A stretch of DNA of 64,000 nt, from assembly GCA_019163375.1 (NCBI GenBank), contig JAFLKK010000007.1:124001-188000 (forward strand). Reading direction: 5' to 3'. Shown piece by piece: positions 1 to 11,059 of this stretch (position 1 is the first letter of the stretch; each line of letters starts with the position of its first letter). A model generated the notes under the pieces. That model was not told the origin of the DNA and did not search any database. It worked only from the letters and a program-made list of their open reading frames with translations. Origin of the DNA: Paludibacter sp. (GTDB lineage Bacteria > Bacteroidota > Bacteroidia > Bacteroidales > Paludibacteraceae). A program made the translations under genes and the position numbers.

Positions 1-209
<209 letters not shown>

Positions 210-330
210 TTATGACCTTACATCCATCGGCTGATAGACATGAAGACCAAGTTTATAATTATTTATTTTTATATATTATTCATTTAAACATTCGCATCCA
301 AAAAATCTCGTAAGGGATGTTAGCCGGCTC

Positions 331-1416
331 TTATTTATGTTCTTTGTTTGAATGATGTGGTTCCACTCTGGCTAAACCGATAAATACAGCCGAAAGCATT
401 GTAAAAACGTAAGCCTGTATGTAGGCTACCAGCAATTCAACCAAATTAATAAATACACTGAATAACACTGAGACTACACTCATACTGGTATTCATTGTTA
501 CTCCCAGTTTCACAGTCACGAAAACTAAACAGGTTAATCCTAATACAATCGAGTGACCGGCCAGAATATTTGCAAAGAGACGAATCATCAATGCAAAAGG
601 TTTTGTAAACACTCCTACCAACTCAATAGCAGGCATTATGGGAATTGGCACCTTAAGCCACAACGGAACGTCAGGCCAAAATACTTCTTTCCAATATTCT
701 TTTGTTCCAAAAATCTGAACGATAACGAACGTACACATTGCTAATACAAAAGTGATGGCAATATTTCCTGTAACGTTAGCACCACCGGGGAAGATAGGTA
801 TCAAGCCCATCAGGTTATTGAGAAATATAAAAAAGAAGACGGTAAGCAAATAAGGAGCAAACTTTCTATAATCTTTTCCGATACAGGGTTTTATCACATC
901 GTCATTGATGTTCATAATAAACATCTCCATAAAGCCAACAAAGCCTTTCTTCGATTCAAATACTCCCTTTTTGTACGATCGGGTGACAAACATGATGATG
1001 AGAATAAGCAATGCACTACTGAACATCAGGGAAGCTGCATTCTTAGTGATAGATATATCCAACGGACGCACCTCATTGCCGGCGGCATCTTTCTCTACTA
1101 TCTTGCCTTTATACTTACCTTCGTGAGCAATCGAAAATCCTTCATGCTCGTGACCTCCGTGAAATGCCGAAGACATAAAAACATGCCAACCGGTACTTCC
1201 GTGAAGAATTACAGGTAAAGGCACAGCAATGTCAGTTTCGCCAACTTTAGTTATGTGCCACTCGTACGAATCGGCCAAATGTTCCAAAATCAACCCCTTA
1301 ACATCCACTTCCTCTGCTGCTGCACCTTCTTTAGCAGGTTCGTTGGCGTATGATTTCAGCCCCATCACAGAGACAGATAAAACCAGGATAAGTACTATTT
1401 TATGTAATCTTCTCAT
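331..1416 (-). CDS. atpB: ATP synthase F0 subunit a
   Basis: The a subunit is the membrane stator that forms the half-channels for ion movement against the c ring. The protein has 361 residues. It starts with a signal-like hydrophobic stretch (about residues 6-24), followed by a hydrophilic extension rich in His and Glu (about 26-120) and then several membrane helices. The essential arginine is visible at about residue 279 in the motif ALMIRLFANILAGH. The long N-terminal extension with a cleavable-looking leader is common in Bacteroidetes a subunits. Its ATG overlaps the stop of the upstream small membrane protein by 4 nt, suggesting translational coupling. Confidence 0.95.
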   Translation of the reverse strand: MRRLHKIVLILVLSVSVMGLKSYANEPAKEGAAAEEVDVKGLILEHLADSYEWHITKVGETDIAVPLPVILHGSTGWHVFMSSAFHGGHEHEGFSIAHEGKYKGKIVEKDAAGNEVRPLDISITKNAASLMFSSALLILIIMFVTRSYKKGVFESKKGFVGFMEMFIMNINDDVIKPCIGKDYRKFAPYLLTVFFFIFLNNLMGLIPIFPGGANVTGNIAITFVLAMCTFVIVQIFGTKEYWKEVFWPDVPLWLKVPIPIMPAIELVGVFTKPFALMIRLFANILAGHSIVLGLTCLVFVTVKLGVTMNTSMSVVSVLFSVFINLVELLVAYIQAYVFTMLSAVFIGLARVEPHHSNKEHK

Positions 1417-1808
1417 TTACTCTGTTTAATTTTTTTCTCGGTAATATAGAACGCATAAAATTCAAGCAATAAATACAGCAGGTAATAAACCGCAAATACG
1501 AGCAAAAACAACTTCATATTTACTTTTACCAACACGTAGTATGCTAATATAAAAGCCAACACAACAGCCAGCTTAGACATTTTCAACAACATGTAGATAT
1601 TTACTAACTTTCGTTGGTTCGTTTTATCTACTTTTTCCAAAACCGTAGTCAATAGCAAACCCAACGCAAGAAAAGTTGCGGGTAGGTAAGGATACCATCC
1701 CAGATTCATCTCCGGCACAAACTTTTTCAGGATAAACCATCCACCCCATCCCAATATCACCATTAGAAGGGCGAAAAGAGACTGTATTGATTTTGTTGTT
1801 GTTGGCAC
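1413..1808 (-). CDS. small membrane protein of the ATP synthase operon (AtpI-like position)
   Basis: This is a 131-residue protein with four likely transmembrane segments (about residues 11-27, 41-57, 78-95 and 99-121) and a lysine-rich C-terminal tail. It has no catalytic motif I can recognise. It lies between atpC and atpB, where Bacteroidetes carry a small hydrophobic protein that may play an AtpI-like role in c-ring assembly; that role is inferred from position only. The start appears to be GTG at 1808, seven nt after the atpC stop. The 3' end overlaps the atpB start by 4 nt. Confidence 0.75.
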   Translation of the reverse strand: MPTTTKSIQSLFALLMVILGWGGWFILKKFVPEMNLGWYPYLPATFLALGLLLTTVLEKVDKTNQRKLVNIYMLLKMSKLAVVLAFILAYYVLVKVNMKLFLLVFAVYYLLYLLLEFYAFYITEKKIKQSK

Positions 1809-1815
1809 AATTCCT

Positions 1816-2055
1816 TTAGATTAATTCCAGACAAACCGTCACTACATTCTTATTTACCTCAGCAAATCCGCCGTCAACAGTTAACTCGAAATCCTGATTA
1901 TTAGCTTTATAACTAATTTTTCCGGCACCTAACGAAGAAATAATCGGAGCGTGATTTTCCCAAACGGTAAAGCTACCATTCTTTCCGGGCAGGGTTACCG
2001 AAGCAACTTCACCTGAAAAATACACTTGTTCGGGAGTTATAATTTCTAATTTCAT
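1816..2055 (-). CDS. atpC: ATP synthase F1 subunit epsilon (short form)
   Basis: Epsilon is part of the central stalk of F1. This copy has only 79 residues and corresponds to the N-terminal beta-sandwich domain, with the typical LEIITPEQVYFSGEVASVTLPG start and a GSFTVWENHAPIISSL segment. The C-terminal helical hairpin found in the usual forms of about 130 residues, which inhibits ATP hydrolysis, is absent. As far as I know such short forms are normal in Bacteroidetes, so this is not read as a truncation. It lies 33 nt downstream of atpD. Confidence 0.93.
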   Translation of the reverse strand: MKLEIITPEQVYFSGEVASVTLPGKNGSFTVWENHAPIISSLGAGKISYKANNQDFELTVDGGFAEVNKNVVTVCLELI

Positions 2056-2088
2056 TCTCTTTGTGGGGTTGATTGGGGTTTAGCCAAT

Positions 2089-3744
<1,656 letters not shown>

Positions 3745-3904
3745 TTAATAATTTTAAAGATTTGTTCAATAGGTTAATGAATAATATCCGTATTTTTAAT
3801 GAAAAAATGCATATAGATAGAAATCAAACTGTACAATTAAACCAAGCGAAAATCCCGACGTAGAAATAAGAACGAAATTGTATCTTGCATCGATGCAGCA
3901 CTGC

Positions 3905-5692
3905 TTAATCCAGTTTCAACACTTCCAAAAATGCCTTTTGAGGCACTTCCACATTACCGATTTGTTTCATCTTTTTCTTACCCTTCTTTTGCTTTTCAAG
4001 AAGTTTACGTTTACGACTGATATCACCACCGTAACACTTAGCAGTTACGTCTTTACGAACCGCTTTAATGGTTTCGCGAGAGATGATTTTTGCACCAATA
4101 GCAGCTTGTATAGCAATATCAAACTGTTGACGGGGGATAAGTTCTTTTAGTTTTTCGCACATGCGTTTACCTAGCGGCACAGCATTGTCAACGTGAATCA
4201 GACACGAGAGCGCATCCACCGGCTCTCCGTTAAGCAGAATATCCAATCGGATCAGTTTCGAGGGACGGAAGCCATTCATATGATAATCAAAGGAAGCATA
4301 CCCTTTTGAGATACTTTTCAATCGATCGTAGAAATCAAATACAATTTCACCCAACGGTAAATCGTAAATCAACTCCATACGGTTACCCGAAATATAGTTT
4401 TGTTTCACCAATTCACCACGTTTACCCAGACAAAGCGACATGATTTGACCAATATAATCGGTGCGGGTGATAATAGAAGCACGAATATAAGGCTCTTCGA
4501 TGCGGTCGATAGCCATAATATCAGGCAAACCCGACGGATTATGAACTTCAATCAAATTGCCTTTGTTGGTATACACGCGATACGACACATTAGGAACGGT
4601 AGTAATAACGTTCATATCGAATTCACGATCCAACCGCTCCTGGATAATTTCCATGTGCAACATGCCCAGGAACCCACAACGAAATCCAAAGCCCAAAGCT
4701 ACCGACGACTCGGCTTCAAAAGTAAGGGAGGCATCGTTTAGTTGTAATTTTTCTATTGAAGCACGTAAGTCTTCAAAATCATCTGTATCAATAGGATACA
4801 CTCCGGCAAAAACCATTGGTTTTACCTCCTGGAATCCTTCAATAATTTTAGGACAAGGGCGCTTTACATGAGTTATGGTATCACCTACTTTTACCTCTTT
4901 GGAAGTTTTAATTCCCGAAATAATATAACCCACATTACCGGCACTCAGCGTTTTTGTGGGCGACATGTCCAGTTTTAAAACACCAATTTCTTCGGCGGAA
5001 TACTCTTTTTCGGTATTCACGAATTTCACCAGATCACCTTTATTGATAGTACCGTTTACAATTTTGAAATACGCAATAATACCACGGAACGAATTAAAAA
5101 CCGAGTCGAAAATCAAACATTGTAATGGGGCTTCAGGATCACCTTTTGGGACAGGAACTCTACTCACAATAGCTTCCAGAATCTCATTCACACCCATACC
5201 TGTTTTGCCACTTGCTCGCAGAATTTCCTCCTGCTTACAACCAAGCAATTCAATAATTTGATCCTCCACCTCTTCGGGCATGGCATTATCCATATCCATC
5301 TTATTCATGATAGGAATTATTTCCAAATCATGCTCAAGAGCCATATATAAATTAGAAATTGTTTGAGCCTGAATACCTTGCGTAGCATCTACAATAAGCA
5401 ATGCACCTTCACAAGCAGCTATAGAACGTGATACTTCGTACGAAAAATCGACGTGACCCGGAGTATCAATAAGATTGAAAACATATTCTTCGCCATTGAG
5501 TTTATAACTCATTTGTATGGCGTGACTTTTAATAGTAATACCACGCTCTCGCTCCAAGTCCATGTTATCAAGCACTTGCGCTTGCATTTCTTTTCCGGCT
5601 ACGGTGTTGGTATATTCTAACAAACGGTCGGCCAGCGTGCTTTTGCCGTGATCGATGTGTGCAATAATGCAGAAATTGCGGATATTATTCAT
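3905..5692 (-). CDS. lepA: Elongation factor 4 (LepA), ribosomal back-translocating GTPase
   Basis: This is a translational GTPase that acts on stalled or mis-translocated ribosomes. The 595-residue length is normal. GTPase motifs are visible: AHIDHGKST (G1, about residues 10-18), DTPGHVDF (G3, about 76-83) and NKMD (G4, about 131-134). The LepA-specific C-terminal domain is present, ending in the basic region rich in Lys and Arg before [14 protein letters not shown]. It stands alone between atpD and the divergent tRNA gene. A 12-bp palindrome (3886-3897) lies just past its stop, but no U-tract follows it. Confidence 0.97.
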   Translation of the reverse strand: MNNIRNFCIIAHIDHGKSTLADRLLEYTNTVAGKEMQAQVLDNMDLERERGITIKSHAIQMSYKLNGEEYVFNLIDTPGHVDFSYEVSRSIAACEGALLIVDATQGIQAQTISNLYMALEHDLEIIPIMNKMDMDNAMPEEVEDQIIELLGCKQEEILRASGKTGMGVNEILEAIVSRVPVPKGDPEAPLQCLIFDSVFNSFRGIIAYFKIVNGTINKGDLVKFVNTEKEYSAEEIGVLKLDMSPTKTLSAGNVGYIISGIKTSKEVKVGDTITHVKRPCPKIIEGFQEVKPMVFAGVYPIDTDDFEDLRASIEKLQLNDASLTFEAESSVALGFGFRCGFLGMLHMEIIQERLDREFDMNVITTVPNVSYRVYTNKGNLIEVHNPSGLPDIMAIDRIEEPYIRASIITRTDYIGQIMSLCLGKRGELVKQNYISGNRMELIYDLPLGEIVFDFYDRLKSISKGYASFDYHMNGFRPSKLIRLDILLNGEPVDALSCLIHVDNAVPLGKRMCEKLKELIPRQQFDIAIQAAIGAKIISRETIKAVRKDVTAKCYGGDISRKRKLLEKQKKGKKKMKQIGNVEVPQKAFLEVLKLD

Positions 5693-5723
5693 TCGTAATT
5701 TACTTCAATTTTAGTTTGATGCG

Positions 5724-5731
5724 CAAAAATA
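5724..5731 (-). promoter_or_regulatory. candidate -7 element for lepA
   Basis: The minus strand reads TATTTTTG, matching TAnnTTTG, 31 nt upstream of the lepA ATG. No TTG is found at the expected distance, so support is weak. Confidence 0.35.
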
Positions 5732-6053
5732 CAAAAAAAACACGAATAATGAAAGAACCACAATGAAGGAAATTACCGCCAAAAACACATGATTAACAGA
5801 GCGAAACCGACAACATTTACCCCAATTCGCCAAGAGCGGAGCAGCTAAATGGGTACAAAATTGAAATTCCCGCAGCGAAAATGACCTTCTCCTATCTACA
5901 ACAAGCTGCAATGGCATACCGACACAAAAAACTAAAACTTTTTTTCAATAAAACTTCATTTGGTATTTTATTTAGAAACAACTATTTAAAGCTCGAAAAA
6001 CTCCACATGCCCAATATTCGGGAACATTTTTTCTATTTTTTTCATCACAAGCC
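5732..6053. other. intergenic region between divergent lepA and tRNA-Phe
   Basis: I see no gene here. Short open frames exist on both strands, but they overlap each other, lack family features and cross the tRNA promoter. No strong hairpin was seen. Confidence 0.5.
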
Positions 6054-6083
6054 TTGCAGATTCGAAAAAAGGCCGTATATTTG
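6054..6083 (+). promoter_or_regulatory. promoter of tRNA-Phe (TTG-N19-TATATTTG)
   Basis: TTG at 6054-6056 and TATATTTG at 6076-6083 are separated by exactly 19 nt. This is a full match to the Bacteroidetes primary sigma factor consensus (TTG, about 19 nt, TAnnTTTG). It lies 17 nt before the tRNA, so transcription should start about 10 nt upstream of the mature 5' end. It is the best promoter in the window. Confidence 0.8.
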
Positions 6084-6100
6084 CACCCGCTAAGCCGAAA

Positions 6101-6173
6101 GGTACCATAGCTCAGTTGGTAGAGCAAAGGACTGAAAATCCTTGTGTCCCCGGTTCGATTCCTGGTGGTACCA
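6101..6173 (+). tRNA. tRNA-Phe (anticodon GAA)
   Basis: The 73-nt gene folds into a standard cloverleaf. The acceptor stem pairs GGTACCA with TGGTACC. The D-stem is GCTC/GAGC. The anticodon stem is AAGGA/TCCTT around the loop CTGAAAA, giving anticodon GAA. The T-loop is TTCGATT and the discriminator base is A. The 3' CCA is not encoded, since the next bases are CGC. The T-stem CCCGG/CCTGG carries one C-T mismatch at the middle pair (position 51-63). A promoter lies directly upstream and a strong terminator directly downstream, so this is a single-gene unit. Confidence 0.96.
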
Positions 6174-6180
6174 CGCAAAG

Positions 6181-6226
6181 AAACGCTAATAATCTTTAAT
6201 AGAGATTGTTAGCGTTTTTCTTTTTT
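6181..6226 (+). terminator. rho-independent terminator of tRNA-Phe
   Basis: A 15-bp stem (6181-6195 with 6203-6217, one G-U pair) and a 7-nt loop are followed by a T-rich tract to 6226. It starts 8 nt after the tRNA. Confidence 0.9.
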
Positions 6227-6249
6227 GTTGTTTTATACAATAACGAAAA

Positions 6250-7626
6250 TCAAAAGGCATTTAGGTGCGCTCGCTTACCAAACACAGTTAGAAAAACAAT
6301 CTTGACGTCCCACCAAAACGTCCAGTTTTCGAGGTAATACATGTCGTATTCAACCCGTTTCTCCATTTTCCACAACTCATCCGTTTCACCCCTATAGCCA
6401 TTTACCTGTGCCCAACCGGTGATTCCCGGCTTCACATAATGGCGCACACGATAATAATCGATCAATTCAGAATATTGATCGGTATGCTTGAGCATGTGTG
6501 GGCGCGGCCCTACCACCGACATTTGACCCATAAACACATTAAAAAACTGAGGAAATTCATCCAGATTGGATTTTCGAAGAAAACGACCTATCGCTGTCAC
6601 ACGACTATCACCCTTTGTCGCTTGCTTTGTATCAGCATCCTTACTCATCCGCATACTTCTGAATTTCATACATTTAAACGTACGGTTATTAATACCCGTA
6701 CGTTGTTGAAGAAAAAATATTGGCCCTTTGGAACTCAATTTTATAAGCAAAAACAAAATGGGAAACAACCAACTGATCACAAATACAATCACCAACGAAG
6801 AGAATGCAATATCAAATGCCCGCTTCGCAAAACGAGCTTTCACTCCATCAAGCGGAATCTCCTGCGGATTAAAAACCACCAGTGAACCCACCGACTCCAG
6901 ATTCATTTTGGGCTTAAACCAAAATTGATTTTCGGGAACAAAACGAAGCCTTACCCCTATTTTGTTACAAATTGCCAACAATTCCTTGATTTTTTTTACA
7001 TCGTTATAAGCAGGAAGTGTTACAAATAGTATCTCTATCTGATGCCTCGCCACTATCTCCGCCAGACTATCAAGATGCCCCAAAACACCTTCGCTATCCT
7101 CTTTATTATCGGAAACATACCCCTTAAAATCAAAACCAAGCATCGGATCTCCTTCCATCACCTCGCGCAAAAGTAAAGCCGTATCATTTAAACCGATGAT
7201 AGAAACCCTATGAACAAAATAACCCTTCGTGCGCCCATATTGCAAATAGCGATACAACAACAGATAGAAAGCTATTATCCCAAAATAGAAAAGCACCGTA
7301 TATTCAACAATAAATAATTTGAAATAACCGGCAGGCAGAAACAATTGCGCAAAAACGAATGAAACGACTACAAAAACCAGCATTCGTTTGCTTATTCGCT
7401 TTACACGGCTCGAGAATACATCATGCAAATAAAGGTTCTTTGTAGAAAATACGAGGTAGGTAATAGCACCGGACATATTAGCGTGCAGAAGATATAAACT
7501 TCTATTATATATGTCTAGTTCCCAATAGAATGGTTTTACAACAACAACAATTCCAATGGCAATATTCAGAATTATCAGATCAAAAGCCAGATAAAGAAAT
7601 TTCAGTTCGGTTTCGTTCGATTCCAT
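6250..7626 (-). CDS. undecaprenyl-phosphate sugar phosphotransferase (WcaJ/WbaP-type), copy 1
   Basis: This enzyme should transfer a sugar-1-phosphate from a nucleotide sugar to undecaprenyl phosphate at the inner membrane, the priming step of exopolysaccharide synthesis. The 458 residues hold about four N-terminal membrane helices (residues 10-135), a Rossmann-like middle domain starting near HRVSIIGLN (about 140-250) and a C-terminal bacterial sugar transferase domain (about 265-458). The last domain has the signatures FKCMKFRSM, SNLDEFPQFFNV, VGPRPHM and KPGITGWAQVNGYRGETDE. It is the last gene of the polysaccharide locus and is closely related to the gene at 8177-9553. A terminator and candidate promoters between the two suggest separate expression. 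The sugar specificity cannot be read from sequence. Confidence 0.92.
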   Translation of the reverse strand: MESNETELKFLYLAFDLIILNIAIGIVVVVKPFYWELDIYNRSLYLLHANMSGAITYLVFSTKNLYLHDVFSSRVKRISKRMLVFVVVSFVFAQLFLPAGYFKLFIVEYTVLFYFGIIAFYLLLYRYLQYGRTKGYFVHRVSIIGLNDTALLLREVMEGDPMLGFDFKGYVSDNKEDSEGVLGHLDSLAEIVARHQIEILFVTLPAYNDVKKIKELLAICNKIGVRLRFVPENQFWFKPKMNLESVGSLVVFNPQEIPLDGVKARFAKRAFDIAFSSLVIVFVISWLFPILFLLIKLSSKGPIFFLQQRTGINNRTFKCMKFRSMRMSKDADTKQATKGDSRVTAIGRFLRKSNLDEFPQFFNVFMGQMSVVGPRPHMLKHTDQYSELIDYYRVRHYVKPGITGWAQVNGYRGETDELWKMEKRVEYDMYYLENWTFWWDVKIVFLTVFGKRAHLNAF

Positions 7627-7663
7627 AAGACAAGTAAATTAAATTAACTTTCAACTATGACAA

Positions 7664-7696
7664 CAAACCTAAAAACAATCAGTATCTAATGAACAA
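7664..7696 (-). promoter_or_regulatory. candidate promoter of priming transferase copy 1
   Basis: On the minus strand TTG (7694-7696) and TAGGTTTG (7664-7671) are 22 nt apart, and the start codon is 38 nt downstream. The spacing is slightly longer than the ideal 19. Confidence 0.45.
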
Positions 7697-8107
7697 GAAC
7701 TGCTCATTTGACATTAACCAACAAACTAAAACAACAAAAGTCTTTTTACAACCGCAGCAGCACTAGATATATTTTAGCCCAAAGTGAACTCATAAAAAAA
7801 AGAGGAAAATCAACCGCAGACAGATTCCAATACTACCCAAAAATCAACTATTTAAAAGAAGAACACAGCCAATAACCCTCCGGATATTGCGATTCGATTT
7901 ATAATCAAGCAGACTAATGAAATTAATATTTAGAACAATTGCATTTGACCAAGTAGCAATTATAAAACATTTTATGGGATTACAAAGATAATCAAAACTA
8001 AAAAAAAACATCGTTTTTTGAGTTAAATCTTCTGCATATCAGACATATTGCTTATCAAACCGAGCACCCATCAAACACTCAGATAAAGAACGGACACACA
8101 GTCTTAA
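7697..8107. other. non-coding spacer between the two priming transferase genes
   Basis: No gene is seen. The minus strand carries a second -7-like element, TATCTTTG, at 7983-7990. If used, it would give a leader of about 350 nt for the downstream transferase. The rest is AT-rich with no strong hairpin. Confidence 0.4.
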
Positions 8108-8149
8108 CAAAAATCCCCCAACGAATAATATTGTTATTCATTGGGGGAT
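8108..8149 (-). terminator. terminator after priming transferase copy 2
   Basis: A long stem pairs 8113-8128 with 8134-8149 (one C-A mismatch, 5-nt loop) and is followed on the minus strand by TTTTT. It lies 28 nt past the stop at 8177 and should isolate copy 2 from copy 1. Confidence 0.85.
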
Positions 8150-8176
8150 ACAGCAAAAAGTTATTGCACCTGCCCT

Positions 8177-9553
8177 TTAAAAAGCATTTTTATGGGAATT
8201 TTTTCCAAACACTGTTAGAACTACAATTTTTAGATCCCACCAAAAAGTCCAACCCTCAAGATAGCTCATATCATATTCAACACGTTTTTGCATCTTCCAC
8301 AACTCATCCGTCTCACCTCTGTAGCCACTCACCTGCGCCCAACCGGTAATACCCGGTTTCACATAATGACGAACCCGGTAATAATCTATCAACTCCGAAT
8401 ATTGATTCGTATGTTTCAACATATGCGGGCGTGGCCCAACAATAGACATTTGACCTACAAACACATTAAAGAACTGTGGAAACTCATCAAGATTGGATTT
8501 TCGAAGAAAAGCACCTAAGGGCGTCACTCTACTATCATTCTTCGTGGCCTGCTTCTCGTCAGCATCGCTGCTCATCCGCATAGTCCTGAATTTCATACAG
8601 GTAAACGTTCGGTTGTTAATACCGGTTCGCTTTTGCTTAAAGAATACCGGACCCTTCGATGTTAGCTTTATCAATACACACAACAATGGAAACAACCAAC
8701 TAATGACAAAAAGTATAACCATCGACGAGAAGATAACATCAAAAGCCCGCTTGAAAAAGCGAGAGTTAATATCATCAAGTGGAATTTCCTGAGGATTAAA
8801 AACAACCAACGACCCCACCGACTCCATATTCATCCTTGGCTTAAACCAATATTGATTTTCGGGAACAAACCGTAGCCTTACTCCTATCCTATTGCACAAA
8901 GCAAGCAACTCTTTACTCTTTTTTAAATCATTATAGGCAGATAAAGTAACAAACAAAAAGTCTATTTGATGATGAGAAACAAGATGAGCAAGCTCATGCA
9001 ATTCACCCAACACATTTTCATCAGCCTCCTTTTTATCCGACACATAGCCGATAAATTCGTAACCCAACATCGGATTGTTATCCAATAGTTTACGAAGAAG
9101 ACCACTCATATCGTTCATACCAATAATTAGTACGCGATGGACATAAATACCCTTGGATCGACTAAACTTCAGGTAAGCATACAACGCATAGTAGAAAAAC
9201 AATTTTCCGACATAAAACAAAAGCGCACATTGAAACAAAAAGAAAAGCGAGAAACCTTCCGGCAAAAAGAAATGAGCAAAAGCAAACACTACCGAAGAAA
9301 ATATCAGCATCCGATTGGTGATCCGCTTTACCCTATTTGAAAAATCGTCGTGCAAGTAAAGGTTTCGGGTTGAAAACACAGAGTATGTAATTACCGCTGA
9401 CATATTGAGCAATAACAGATATAAACTTTTATCGTGAGTGTTCAAATCTTTAAGTAACGAACTCATTGAGTAGACGATGGCAAAGGCAATATTTAGTATT
9501 ACTAAGTCAAATGCTAAATACAGGAACCTAAGTTCTGTTTCGTTCGATTTCAT
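8177..9553 (-). CDS. undecaprenyl-phosphate sugar phosphotransferase (WcaJ/WbaP-type), copy 2
   Basis: This is a paralogue of the gene at 6250-7626 with the same length (458 residues) and the same layout: about four membrane helices, a middle Rossmann-like domain (HRVLIIGMN) and a C-terminal sugar transferase domain. The C-terminal motifs FTCMKFRTM, SNLDEFPQFFNV, VGPRPHM and KPGITGWAQVSGYRGETDE are intact, so it should be active in priming. The two copies differ most in the N-terminal membrane part and the middle domain. That is compatible with different regulation or different donor sugars, though this is inference. Confidence 0.92.
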   Translation of the reverse strand: MKSNETELRFLYLAFDLVILNIAFAIVYSMSSLLKDLNTHDKSLYLLLLNMSAVITYSVFSTRNLYLHDDFSNRVKRITNRMLIFSSVVFAFAHFFLPEGFSLFFLFQCALLFYVGKLFFYYALYAYLKFSRSKGIYVHRVLIIGMNDMSGLLRKLLDNNPMLGYEFIGYVSDKKEADENVLGELHELAHLVSHHQIDFLFVTLSAYNDLKKSKELLALCNRIGVRLRFVPENQYWFKPRMNMESVGSLVVFNPQEIPLDDINSRFFKRAFDVIFSSMVILFVISWLFPLLCVLIKLTSKGPVFFKQKRTGINNRTFTCMKFRTMRMSSDADEKQATKNDSRVTPLGAFLRKSNLDEFPQFFNVFVGQMSIVGPRPHMLKHTNQYSELIDYYRVRHYVKPGITGWAQVSGYRGETDELWKMQKRVEYDMSYLEGWTFWWDLKIVVLTVFGKNSHKNAF

Positions 9554-9616
9554 AAAAAAAGGTTTTATATTGCATAAAAAAACGAGTGCTTTACAGATTT
9601 AAAGCATCGAATAAAT

Positions 9617-9645
9617 ATAAAAGCCACAGAATACTATTCTGTGGC
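9617..9645 (-). terminator. terminator after the WecG/TagA-type gene
   Basis: A perfect 10-bp stem (9623-9632 with 9636-9645) has a 3-nt loop and is followed on the minus strand by TTTTATA. It begins 7 nt beyond the stop codon at 9653. The U-tract is short, so termination may be partial; I saw no good promoter for the next gene in 9554-9616. Confidence 0.65.
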
Positions 9646-9652
9646 CGGTAAT

Positions 9653-10399
9653 TCAATGATTAATTTGCATGCGTCTTTGCAATAAATGCGGTTGAGGAAG
9701 TAGCATTTTTTCCCTCACCATAGAGGCAATAAACTTAACGTTACCAATCAGATACCTTCGCCACATTCGACGAGGCTCCTTTACCAACCGATAAGCCCAC
9801 TCCAAACCACTGCTAATCATCCAGTGTGGTGCACGGGTTACAGTACCCGCATAAAAATCAAAGACCGCACCAATACAACACACGTGACCAACTTTTAGTT
9901 CGTTAAAGTGCTCGAAGGCCCATTTTTCTTGCTTGGGAGCCGTCATACCTACGAAGAGAACATCGGGTTCCACAGAATTGATAGCCTTTATCATTTCACG
10001 ATTATCCTCTTCACTAAATTTAGGCTTGTAAGGAGGTGAGTAACTGTGTACCTCAACATTGGGATAATCTTTTGCTGCCTTACTGCGAATCATTTGTAAA
10101 ATAGCATCTGTGCTCCCCAAAAAGAAACACTTACCTCCTTTGGCATTGACACGCTCCATTTCATACTGAAACAAGTCAGCCCCCGCTATTTTTTGCAGCT
10201 TCACACCCGTCAGCATCCGCATAGCCCACACCACACTAATGCCATCTGGCAATAGCACATCGCTGGACTGCAATGCAATTTGAAAATCTTTATCTTCTCT
10301 TAAAGTATTATAAGAATGAGCATTAATAGTACTAATTAACGCTTTTGGTTTTTTAATTGCTTGCAATGACTGATTGAAAATAGTATAGCTTTGTAACAT
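9653..10399 (-). CDS. WecG/TagA/CpsF-family glycosyltransferase (GT26)
   Basis: Members of this family transfer the second sugar, often an N-acetylmannosamine-type residue, to a lipid-linked primer. The 248 residues show the family hallmarks: LLPDGISVVWAMRMLTG (about residues 49-65), CFFLGSTDAIL (about 95-105), GMTAPKQEKWAFEH and the C-terminal block GAVFDFYAGTVTRAPHWM followed by SGLEWAYRLVKEPRRMWRRY. The enzyme should act on the inner face of the inner membrane right after priming, which fits the two priming transferases downstream. A 1.2-kb gap separates it from the main cluster, with terminators on both sides, so it looks like its own unit. Confidence 0.9.
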   Translation of the reverse strand: MLQSYTIFNQSLQAIKKPKALISTINAHSYNTLREDKDFQIALQSSDVLLPDGISVVWAMRMLTGVKLQKIAGADLFQYEMERVNAKGGKCFFLGSTDAILQMIRSKAAKDYPNVEVHSYSPPYKPKFSEEDNREMIKAINSVEPDVLFVGMTAPKQEKWAFEHFNELKVGHVCCIGAVFDFYAGTVTRAPHWMISSGLEWAYRLVKEPRRMWRRYLIGNVKFIASMVREKMLLPQPHLLQRRMQINH

Positions 10400-10933
10400 A
10401 GTCCTAATGTTTATAGTTTCGCAACGAAACCAGTTAATAATTCTAGTTGATAAAAGTTAAATGCACGTATAAATGACGTTGAAGAGAATATTTAATTTGA
10501 AAAAAAAGAATATAGTTTAATCCATTTCATTATTTGAATAAACACTATAGCATCCTAATAATCAATAATTTTTACCATTCACATTATATGTATTATGACA
10601 CATAATTCACATTCTATCTGTTATTTTGTAGTATTTTTTACATTGCTTATTGTACATATTACTATCCAAATGCATCTTCCTTTGTAATTATTACAACATT
10701 AGTCTCAAACTAAAAGTTCATGACAATTATATTTATACACAAAAGATGCACTTTGAAATATCGTCAACCAACATAAAAACACAACAAGTAGTTTATTCAA
10801 TAAACAGTAGCACAACAAAATAGTTTCGACATAGTGCAATATTTAATATAAACTTAATCATGAATTTATTGGACTGAAATGCGAAATTCTGTGTTCAAGA
10901 ATAAAAACACGAAAATATAAGAGACTTAATAAT

Positions 10934-10954
10934 ATGTAGTAATTTTTACTACAT
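10934..10954. repeat. 21-bp perfect dyad, possible operator
   Basis: Two 9-nt arms (ATGTAGTAA / TTACTACAT) flank TTT. Without a U-tract it is not a terminator. A related core, GTAGTA/TACTAC with a shorter spacer, is found at 59498-59511 upstream of the histidine kinase gene. Confidence 0.4.
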
Positions 10955-11059
10955 TAAAATAAACGTCCTCTTTCACATTTATTAGCACTTAGCCAGGCAA
11001 GCACAAATACTAAATTACCATAGTTGTAGCACTATACAAATTGCTACACAAATGTAGAT

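Noticed and set aside
1816-2055. Truncated atpC
   Set aside because: A short epsilon subunit without the C-terminal helices is, to my knowledge, usual in Bacteroidetes, so the length is not a defect.
5711-5917. 68-codon open frame upstream of lepA
   Set aside because: It overlaps the candidate lepA promoter, has low-complexity composition and no family signal.
6101-6250. Integration site of a mobile element at tRNA-Phe next to the polysaccharide locus
   Set aside because: No integrase gene is seen and I found no second copy of the tRNA 3' end in the window; the tRNA has its own terminator.
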